DNA of 64,000 bases from Lolium rigidum (lineage: Eukaryota > Streptophyta > Magnoliopsida > Poales > Poaceae): assembly GCF_022539505.1 (NCBI RefSeq), contig NC_061513.1, positions 348,235,696 through 348,299,695 on the forward strand, in the 5' to 3' direction. The notes beneath the pieces were generated by a model that saw nothing but the letters and a program-made list of their open reading frames with translations, did not search any database and was not told where the DNA came from. The number at the start of each line of letters is the position of its first letter. Positions within the stretch are counted from its first letter, which is position 1. The position numbers and the translations under genes were made by a program. This document shows, in pieces, positions 56,079 to 64,000 of the stretch.

Positions 56079-57695
56079 TCAAGTGTTATCAAGATACGAA
56101 GTATCAACATCATAATTTGTTCTAATAATAGAATCAAAAGGTAACTTCATTCTCTTTCTAGGGAAGTGTTCCATACCTTTCTTGAGAGGAAATTGATATT
56201 TAATATTACCTTCCTTCATATCAATGATAGCTCCAACAGTTCGAAGAAAAGGTCTTCCCAATATAATGGGACAAGATGAATTGCATTCAATATCCAAGAC
56301 AACAAAATCAACGGGGAAAAGGTTATTGTTAACCATAATAAGAACATTATCAACTCTCCCCAAAGGTTTCTTTGTAGCATTATCAACAAGATTAACATCC
56401 AAATAACAGTTTTTCAATGGTGGTAAGTCAAGCATATCATAAATTTTCTTAGGCATAACAGAAATACTTGCACCAAGATCACATAAAGCATTACAATCAA
56501 AGTCATTGACCTTCATCTTAATGATGGGCTCCCAACCATCTTCTAACTTTCTAGGAATAGAGGTTTCAAGTTTTAGTTTCTCCTCTCTAGCTTTTATGAG
56601 AGCATTTGTAATATGTTTTGTGAAAGCCAAATTTATAGCACTAGCATTGGGACTTTTAGCAAGCCTTTGTAAGAACTTTATGACTTCAGAGATGTGGCAA
56701 TCATCAAAGTCTAAACCATTATGATCTACAGCAATGGGATCATCATCCCCAATGTTGGAAAAAAATTCAGCAGTTTTATCACAGGCAGTTTCAGCAGTTT
56801 TAGCAGTTTCAGGCTTTGCATTAAGAGTAGAAACATTGCTAACACCAATTCTTTCACCATTATTAGTAAGAGGTGCAGCAACATGTGGAGCATTAGCATT
56901 GCTAGTGGTGGTAATAGTCCAAACTTTAGCTACATTATTTTCTTTAGCTAGTTTTTCATTTTCTTCTCTTTCCCACCTAGCATGCAATTCAGCCATCAAT
57001 CTTATATTCTCATTAATTCTAACTTGGATGGCATTTGCTGTAGTAACAATTTTATTTTCAATATCCTCAGGTTTAGCAGCCATTTTATTAATTAAAGAAG
57101 ATTGTGACACAGACATGTATGCGATTCGGTTTTCAGCATTTGCAAGTTTAGTTTGCAACCCAGAAATCTCCATATTCAGATTTTCAAGTTGATTTCCCAT
57201 ATTCTTCAACAAGGTAGATTGTTCATTCATAGTTTTAGTAAACAATTTGTTTTGCTCATATTGTGATTGCATAAAGCTCTTGGTGGATCTTTCAATTTCC
57301 AACATCTTTTCCTCATTAGGTGAAACATATCTACCATAAGAGTTACCATTAGCAGGATATGGCCTAGAATTATTGTAATTGTTATTTTTAATGAAATTTA
57401 CATCAACATGTTCTTTTTGAGCAACCAATGAAGCTAACGGAACATTATTAGGATCAACATTAGTCCTACCATTCACAAGCATAGACATAATAGCATCAAT
57501 CTTATTACTCAAGGAAGAGGTTTCTTCGACAGAATTTACCTTCTTACCATGTGGAGCTCTTTCCGTGTGCCATTCAGAGTAATTAATCATCATATTATCA
57601 AGAAGCTTTGTTGCTTCACCAAGAGTGATGGACATAAAGGTACCTCCAGCAGCTGAATCCAATAGGTTCCGCGAAGAAAAGTTCAGATCTCGCAT
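56079..57695 (-). CDS. Element I gag C-terminus and aspartic protease
   Basis: 538 residues, uninterrupted. The N-terminal ~70 continue the Athila-type Gag core (LGEATKLLDNMMINYSEWH). A long coiled-coil-prone middle follows (MLEIERSTKSFMQSQYEQNK to ENRIAYMS), then an Asn/Ala-rich linker. Retropepsin at the C-terminus: CDLGASISVMP with catalytic Asp about residue 406, and CPIILGRPFLRTVGAIIDMK. The frame ends SYLDNT with no reverse transcriptase after it, so this element encodes Gag and protease only. No CCHC knuckle seen. The displayed start is a downstream Met; the true frame enters from the upstream gag piece across a frameshift. Confidence 0.85.
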   Translation of the reverse strand: MRDLNFSSRNLLDSAAGGTFMSITLGEATKLLDNMMINYSEWHTERAPHGKKVNSVEETSSLSNKIDAIMSMLVNGRTNVDPNNVPLASLVAQKEHVDVNFIKNNNYNNSRPYPANGNSYGRYVSPNEEKMLEIERSTKSFMQSQYEQNKLFTKTMNEQSTLLKNMGNQLENLNMEISGLQTKLANAENRIAYMSVSQSSLINKMAAKPEDIENKIVTTANAIQVRINENIRLMAELHARWEREENEKLAKENNVAKVWTITTTSNANAPHVAAPLTNNGERIGVSNVSTLNAKPETAKTAETACDKTAEFFSNIGDDDPIAVDHNGLDFDDCHISEVIKFLQRLAKSPNASAINLAFTKHITNALIKAREEKLKLETSIPRKLEDGWEPIIKMKVNDFDCNALCDLGASISVMPKKIYDMLDLPPLKNCYLDVNLVDNATKKPLGRVDNVLIMVNNNLFPVDFVVLDIECNSSCPIILGRPFLRTVGAIIDMKEGNIKYQFPLKKGMEHFPRKRMKLPFDSIIRTNYDVDTSYLDNT

Positions 57696-58216
57696 AAAAG
57701 GTTTGGATGATCATCCAAGTAGTCAGTCCATGGGTTGGGCAATTTTAAACCAAGGATTTCATTCTTTCCCAAGCTTGAGCAACATGTTCATTATCCAATT
57801 GTTTAAAATTCATTATGCTACTCCTCAAAGATATAATTTTAGCAGGGGGATAATATCTACCAATAAAAGCATCCTTGCATTTAGTCCATGAATCAATACT
57901 ATTTCTAGGCGAAAGATAGCAACCAATCTTTAGCTCTTCCTCTTAATGTGAAAGGAAACAATTTTAATTTTATAATGTCACCATCTACATCCTTATACTT
58001 TTGCATTTCACATAGTTCAACAAAATTATTGAGATGGGCATCAGCATCATCAGAACTAACACCAGAAAATTGCTCTCGCATAACAAGATTCAATAAAGCA
58101 GGTTTAATTTCAAAGAATTCTGCTGTAGTAGCAGGTGGAGCAATAGGTGTGCATAGGAAATCATTATTATTTGTGCTAGTGAAGTCACACAACTTAGTAT
58201 TCTCAACAGTACCCAT
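57696..58216 (-). pseudogene. Element I gag, N-terminal part, frameshifted
   Basis: Starts MGTVENTKLCDFTS at 58216. Core motifs MREQFSGVSSDDADAHLNNF and TLRGRAKDWLLS are the Athila-type Gag signature. The first frame stops at 57905. The next segment (GRYYPPAKIISL, AWERMKSLV) is in another frame with its own stop near 57760, before the shift into the downstream protease frame. Three lesions, so the full Gag cannot be made. Confidence 0.85.
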
Positions 58217-58469
58217 TTTAGCAGTAGTAAATAAAGTAAACTAGATAAAGTAAATGCAAGTAACTAATTTTTTTGTGTTTTCGATATAGAGAACAAGACA
58301 GTAAATAAAGTAAAACTAGCAACTAATTTTTTTGTGTTTTCATATAATGCAGCAAACAAAGTAGTAAATAAAATAAAGCAAGACAAAAACGAAGTAAAGA
58401 GATTGGATTGTGGAGACTCCCCTTGCAGCGTGTCTTGATCTCCCCGGCAACGGCGCCAGAAAATATGCT

Positions 58470-60066
58470 TGATGGCGTGTAACACACACGTTCGTTGGGA
58501 ACCCCAAGAGGAAGGTATGTTGCACAGTAGCAAGTTTTCCCTCAGAAAGAAACCAAGGTTTATCGAACCAGGAGGAGCCAAGAAGCACGTTGAAGGTTGA
58601 TGGCGGCGGGATGTAGTGCGGCGCAACACCAGGGATTCCGGCGCCAACGTGGAACCTGCACAACACAACCAAAGTACTTTGCCCCAACGAAACATGGTGA
58701 GGTTGTCAATCTCACCGGCTTGCTGTAACAAAGGATTAGATGTATAGTGTGGATGATGATTGTTTGCGAGAAAACGGTAAAACAGGTATTGCGAGTAGAT
58801 TGTATTCAATGTAAAAGAATAGGACCGGGGTCCACGAGTTCACTAGAGGTGTCTCTCCCATAAGATAAATAGCATGTTGGGTGAACAAACTACAGTCGGG
58901 CAATTGACAAATAGAGAGGGCATGACAATGCACATACATGATATGATAAGTATAGTGAGATTTAATTGGGCATTACAACAAAGTACATAGACCGCTATCC
59001 AGCATGCATCTATGCCTAAAAAGTCCACCTTCAGGTTATCATCCGAACCCCTTCCAGTATTAAGTTGTAAACAACAAGACAATTGCATTAAGTATGGTGC
59101 GTAATGTAATCAATAACTACATCCTTGGACATAGCATCAATGTTTTATCCCTAGTGGCAACAGCACATCCACAACCTTAGAACTTTCTGTCACTGTCCCA
59201 GATTTAATGGAGGCATGAACCCACTATCGAGCATAAATACTCCCTCTTGGAGTTAAGAGTAAAAACTTGGCCAGAGCCTCTACTAATAACGGAGAGCATG
59301 CAAGATCATAAACAACACAAAGGTAATAGATTGATAATCAACATAACATAGTATTCTCTATCCATCGGATCCCGACAAACACAACATATAGCATTACAGA
59401 TAGATGATCTTGATCATGTTAGGCAGCTCACAAGATCCGACAATGAAGCACATAAGGAGAAGACAACCATCTAGCTACTGCTATGGACCCATAGTCCAGG
59501 GGTGAACTACTCACTCATCACTCCGGAGGCGACCATGGCGGTGAAGAGTCCTCCGGGAGATGATTCCCCTCTCGGCAGGGTGCCGGAGGCGATCTCTCGA
59601 ATCCCCGAGATGGGATTGGCGGCGGCGGCGTCTCTGGAAGGTTTTCCGTATCGTGGCTCTCGGTACTGGGGGTTTCGTGATGAAGGCTATTTGTAGGCGG
59701 AAGGGCAACGCGAGGGGGCCACACGAGGGCCCCACACGCCAGGGCCGCGCGGCCAAGACCTGGGCCGCGCCGCCCTGTTGTGGCGGCGCCTCGTGGCCCC
59801 ACTTCCTTTCCCCCTCGGTCTTCTAGAAGCTTCGTGCAAAAATAGGACCCCGGGCGTTGATTTCGTCCAATTCGAGAATATTTCCTTTGTAGGATTTACT
59901 GAAACCAAAAATAGCGAGAAAACAACAATCGGCTCTTCGGCATCTCGTTAATAGGTTAGTGCCGGAAAATGCATAAATACGACATATAATGTGTATAAAA
60001 CATGTAGATATCATCAATAATGTGGCATGGAACATAAGAAATTATCGATACGTCGGAGACGTATCA
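58470..60066 (-). repeat. Element I 5' LTR
   Basis: 1597 bp, plus strand TGATGGCGTGTAACAC to GAGACGTATCA, D/B' type. Confidence 0.93.
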
Positions 60067-60071
60067 GCTGC

Positions 60072-60580
60072 CACCGGCTGGTAGGACAAAAGATGTTGTG
60101 CAAGTTTCTCATTGCGAGCACGTATGACTATATATGGAAAACATGCCTACATGATTAGTAAGCTGGATGTTCTAACTTAATGCTTTGAATCCTATCAATT
60201 GCCCAACTGTAATTTGTTCACCCAACACTTGTCACTTGTTATTGGAGAGTTACCACTAGTGTAGATCGCTGGGAACCCCGGTCCATCTTTCATCATTATA
60301 TACTTGTTCTACATGTCATTGGAAGTAGTATCAACTATTTTCTGGTGCTATTGCTCTCATATTGCTATTACTGCTGCCGTGTTACTCGTTACTACTCGCT
60401 CTCATATTACCGCTACTTTCACATCACCCCTGTTGCTAGTGCTTTTCCAGGTGCAGCTGAATTGACAACTCGATTGTTAAGGCTTATAAGTATTCTTTAC
60501 CTCCCCTTGTGTCGAATCAATAAATTTGGGTTTTACTTCCCTCGAAGACTGCCGCGATCCCCTATACTTGTGGGTCATCA
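60072..60580 (+). repeat. Element F 5' LTR, second part
   Basis: Continues 45690 after the GCTGC duplication; ends CTATACTTGTGGGTCATCA like the C LTR. Confidence 0.88.
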
Positions 60581-60591
60581 AGTCTGTTTTC

Positions 60592-60609
60592 TGGCGCCGT
60601 TGCCGGGGA
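60592..60609 (+). other. Element F primer binding site (tRNA-Asp type)
   Basis: TGGCGCCGTTGCCGGGGA after AGTCTGTTTTC. Confidence 0.88.
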
Positions 60610-60855
60610 GGCATAGCTCTACTCATAAGTTCACCTGGGGAGTACACTCTACCTCTATCTCTGTTTTTATTTTGTTTTACTTTGTTTTTGCTTAGTTTAC
60701 TTTTGTCTAGTTTATTAGTGCTTAGTTTATTTCTGTCTTGTTTTATTTTTCTTAGTTTACTTTTGTCTAGTTTTTTTTTGTCTCGGTTTTACTTTTCTCA
60801 TATACCCAAAAATCCATAAAAATTTGAAAAACCTAAAAATTAAAAACTGTCTGTT

Positions 60856-62223
60856 ATGGGAGAACCCATAACCTACTTGGAGCTTATAGAATATTATAAT
60901 AATTATAGAGAATCAAGAGCGGGAAAAGTGATGAGTGCTGTGATAGAAAAATTGAATACAATTGCTAAAATCTTGCTTAAACGCCATGATATAAACTGTT
61001 GCTCTCAACAGGACACTAAACATCTGAAATTTCAATGTGGCTTTAGTGAGGAATTTTTAATTAAGAACTATAATCGGAATAGCTATATTCATTTTGGGTT
61101 TGAAGAGGTAGAACAATTTGTCATATTTATGGGAGCCTCTGAGATAGAATCCTTCATGGTTAAAAATTATGAAACTTGTGTTGTTTGTAAGGACCTTAAA
61201 GATTATGTCTCTTCTATCCTTAATTTTTGTAATGAAAGTTACACTGATAATCCTTATATCATTGATTATAAAGAGAGACTCATTAATGCACAAGAATGCA
61301 CTCACACTTTGCAGGGACCTGTGGAAGAAGAAATTGATGAACCTGAAAGCTCATTGGATGAAAAATAGGAGGAAATTGATGAACCTGAAAGCTCATTGGA
61401 TGAAAAAGAAGAGGAGAGTGATGAACAAAAGGAGGAAGAATGGATTAGCTACCCATGCCAACCTTCTAATGAGAGTAACTCTTTATCTCTTACACTATTT
61501 GATTGTCCTCCATGCTTACCGAAAGAGTTTGAATGTTATGTTCCTGTGGATTCTCTTGAAATATTCCCTATGAGTAAAACTTGTGAGAATAATTATGCTA
61601 CTGTTATTTATGATAATCCATGCTACTTTGATAAATCTTATGATAATGCTTTGTTTGTGCCTGATGTCAAAATGCATGGTACTAAAGAATTTTGCGTAGC
61701 AAATGTTTATGATAAAGCTCTTGATGATGGTCCTATGTTACTTGATAATATTAATTGTACTACTAATGAAAATGGGATTGGAGAGGTCTTGACATTATCT
61801 ATGAGTCCCATATCTCTTGAGATTGATCAACCATCTTGTTATATTATTGATAAAAGTGGGTTTGAAAGTTTTAGTCCCACTATTTTTGAGCTTGATAAAA
61901 ATTATGTGTTTATGGATCATGAAAAGTATACTGCATGTGATAGTTATATTGTTGAGTTTATCCATGAAGCCACTGAAAATTATTATGAGAGAGGAAAATA
62001 TGGTTGTAGAAATTTGCATGGTACTAAAACACCTCTCTATATGCTGAAACTCGTGAAGTTACTCTTGTTTTATCTTCTTATGCTTGTCACTTTGTTCTTC
62101 ATGAATTTATTTGTGTACAAGATTCCTATGCATAGGAAGTGGGTTAGACTTAAATTTGTTTTGAATTTGCTTCTTGATGCTTTTATTTGCTTCAACTCTT
62201 ATTTCTTGCGAGTGCATCACTAA
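60856..62223 (+). CDS. Element F ORF, one in-frame stop; shares C-terminal module with A/H
   Basis: One frame from MGEPITYLELIEYYNN to FLRVHH, 455 codons, broken only by TAG 61366-61368. The stop lies at the end of the first copy of a 42-bp tandem duplication (61327-61368, 61369-61410) encoding EEIDEPESSLDEK. The N-terminal ~150 residues (FQCGFSEEFLIKNYNRN, FEEVEQFVIFMGASEIESF) are not found in A or H. The last ~110 residues match theirs: YYERGKYGCRN, a hydrophobic stretch about residues 397-420 (FYLLMLVTLFFMNLFVY), then a basic tail. Different N-termini on a common C-terminus suggest a modular protein. No known domain recognised. Confidence 0.65.
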
Positions 62224-64000
62224 AATTTGTTGAGCCCATCTTAATGGCTATAAAGAAAGCACTTCTTGGGAGATAACCCATGTGTTTATTTTGCTACTGT
62301 TTTGTTGAGTCTTGGAAGTTGTTACTACTGTAGCAACCTCTCCTTATCTTTATTTTATTGCAATGTTGTGCCAAGTGAAGCCTCTAATCGAAGGTTGATA
62401 CTAGATTTGGATTTCTGCGCAGAAACAGATTTCTATCTGTCACTAATCTGGGCTGTTTTCTCTGTAGGTAACTCAGAAAATTATGCCAATTTACGTGAGT
62501 GATCCTCAGATATGTACGCAACTTTCGTTAGTTTTGAGTTTTCTGATTTGAGCAACGGAAGTACCTCTTTAAAATTCGTCTTTACTGGCTGTTCTGTTTT
62601 GGCAGATTCTGTCTCTGTTTTTTGCATTGTCTCTTGCGGACTTTAAGCAAGGCTTTCTAGACGCGGAGAGCAGTAGCTAATGTTTTATTGAGTTCTTGCA
62701 ATGTGTCACTACAGGACCAAGGTGGATTCAAGTTTTTTGAGTACTAACCCCTCTAATAAAGTTTATGAGAAGTTTGGTGTGAAGGAAGTTTTCAAGGATC
62801 AAGAGAGGAGGATGATATATGATCAAGAAGAGTGAAAAGTCTAAGCTTGGGGATGCCCCGTGGTTCATCCCTGCATATTTCAAGAAGACTCAAGCGTCTA
62901 AGCTTGGGGATGCCCAAGGCATCCCCTTCTTCATCAACTTATCAGGTTTCTTCTATTGAAACTATATTTTTATTCGGTCACATCATATGTGCTTTACTTG
63001 GAGCGTCTGTGTGCTTTTATTTTTGTTTTTGTTTGAATAAGATCGGATCCTAGCAATCCTTGTTTGGGAGAGAGACACGCTCCGCTTTTTCATATGAACA
63101 CTTGTTCTTCGTTTTACTTTTAATGTTCAACGATAAAAGTTGGAAGCTACATCACTTATGGTTATTTAGTTGGAAACAGAAAATGCCTCATATTGTCTTG
63201 AATAATTTGACACTTGGCAATTGTTTTGAGCTCTCAAGTAGATCATGATTAAGTTTTTTCATGTAGTTTAAACCTATTAGTGGAGAACTACTGTAGAGCT
63301 TGTTGAAATTGGTTTGCATGATTGGTCTCTCTTAAGGTCTAGATATTTTCTGGTAAAAGTGTTTGAGCAAGAAGGAAGACAGTGTAGAGTATTATAATGC
63401 TTGCAATATGTTCTTATGTAAGTTTTGTTGTACCGGTTCATACTTGTGTTTTCTTCAAATAACCTTGCTAGCCCAAAGCCTTGTACTGAGAGGGAATGCT
63501 TCTCGTGCATCCAAAACCTTGAGCCAACCACTATGCCATTTGTGTCCACCATACCTACCTACTACATGGTATTTCTCCGCCATTCCAAAGTAAATTGCTT
63601 GAGTGCTACCTTTAAACAATTCAAAATTTATCACCTCTGATTTGTGTCAATGTTTAATAGCTCATGAGGAAGTATGTGGTGTTTATCTTTCAATCTTGTT
63701 GGGCAACTTTCACCAATGGACTAGTGGCTTCATCCGCTTATCCAATAATTTTGCAAAAAGAGCTGGCAATGGGATTCCCGATCCCAAATTAATTAACCAA
63801 AATAGACACTCCTCCATGGTATGTGATTGTTGGACGGCACCCGAAGGATTCGGTTAGCCATGGCTTGAGAAAGCAAAGGTGGGGAGGAGTGTCATCATAA
63901 TAAAACTAAATAAAAGGGCACTCCTTCATGGTATGAGATTGTTGGCAGGCACCCGAGGATTCGGTTAGCCATGGTTTGTGAAAGAAAGGTTGGAAGGAGT
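62224..64000 (+). other. Element F 3' non-coding region, runs off the window
   Basis: Hairpin TGGGAGATAACCCA (62267-62280); polypurine-like TAAGCTTGGGGATGCC near 62842 and 62899, the second with the 9-bp palindrome (62906-62926). The last ~250 bp contain a repeated phrase (CACTCCTYCATGGTATG and GGATTCGGTTAGCCATGG, at about 63808 and 63921), a short tandem duplication not seen in A. Confidence 0.7.

Larger units (their letters stand above)
45691..60066 (-). mobile_element. Element I: gag-protease LTR element without RT/integrase, minus
   Basis: 5' LTR 58470-60066, primer site 58441-58458, gag and gag-protease frames, non-coding 3' region, polypurine tract at 53489-53503, and a 3' LTR interrupted by gap 2 and by H (pieces 45691-45771, 46223-46281, 53172-53488). 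Perfect duplication GCTGC on both sides, in the F LTR. Confidence 0.92.
44665..64000 (+). mobile_element. Element F: non-autonomous LTR element hosting I and H, 3' end off window
   Basis: 5' LTR is in two parts (44665-45690 and 60072-60580), separated by element I. Target duplication GCTGC occurs at 45686-45690 and 60067-60071. Interior: primer site 60592-60609, one long frame, then non-coding 3' region to the window end. Inserted just after CTAGACTCGGGGC of the Tat/Retand-like element. Confidence 0.9.

Noticed and set aside
1..64000. tRNA, rRNA, snoRNA or microRNA genes
   Set aside because: No tRNA cloverleaf, rRNA core or snoRNA boxes noticed on reading; primer sites only resemble tRNA 3' ends. 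Hairpins in LTRs lack evidence of processing. A covariance-model scan was not possible here.

Overview
Plant nuclear DNA from a large, repeat-rich grass genome. The LTR families, the tRNA-Asp-type primer sites and the rice-like host gene remnant suggest Pooideae, most likely Triticeae or a close relative. That placement rests on recognising family style, not on a search. Nearly all of the window is transposable elements stacked inside one another. There are two 100-N assembly gaps (22995-23094 and 45772-45871) and no intact host gene.

Layout. 1-5460: an L1-type LINE, cut by the window edge, with ORF2 broken. 5464-6650: tandem repeats. 6777-14945: a host gene with a CPFC zinc-finger exon. It is split by a non-autonomous gypsy element (E1, 6933-13963) and also carries a premature stop. 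E1 has gag but no pol, plus an antisense acidic reading frame near its 3' LTR. 15634-15936: a MITE. 16596-17114: a ~138-bp satellite into which element A (17120-22994+) inserted. After gap 1 come the 3' end of another element (B', to 25443), a minus-strand RNase H/integrase fragment (25444-26381), and element C (26382-36562), which is split by element D (28552-35246; target duplication GATAC). 36563-37065: a fragment of a different LTR. 37066-44664: a degenerate Tat/Retand-like element with an integrase remnant, a solo LTR and a multi-exon antisense gene (40627-44200, minus) behind its own TATA box. 44665-64000: a three-level nest. Element F (plus) contains element I (minus, 45691-60066, duplication GCTGC), whose 3' LTR contains element H (minus, 46282-53166, duplication GGCCG).

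How the pieces work together. A, D, F, H, I and B' are LTR elements of about 1.5-1.7-kb LTRs that share a primer site, polypurine tract and long 3' non-coding region but lack reverse transcriptase and integrase. They form a reduction series: I keeps gag-protease, D keeps a short remnant, and A, H and F carry an unrelated-looking reading frame with a hydrophobic C-terminus. They must be moved in trans. Their non-coding 3' region holds three conserved stem-loops. The one beside the polypurine tract shows a compensatory base pair in D, the best evidence here for a structured RNA or DNA element that has not simply drifted.
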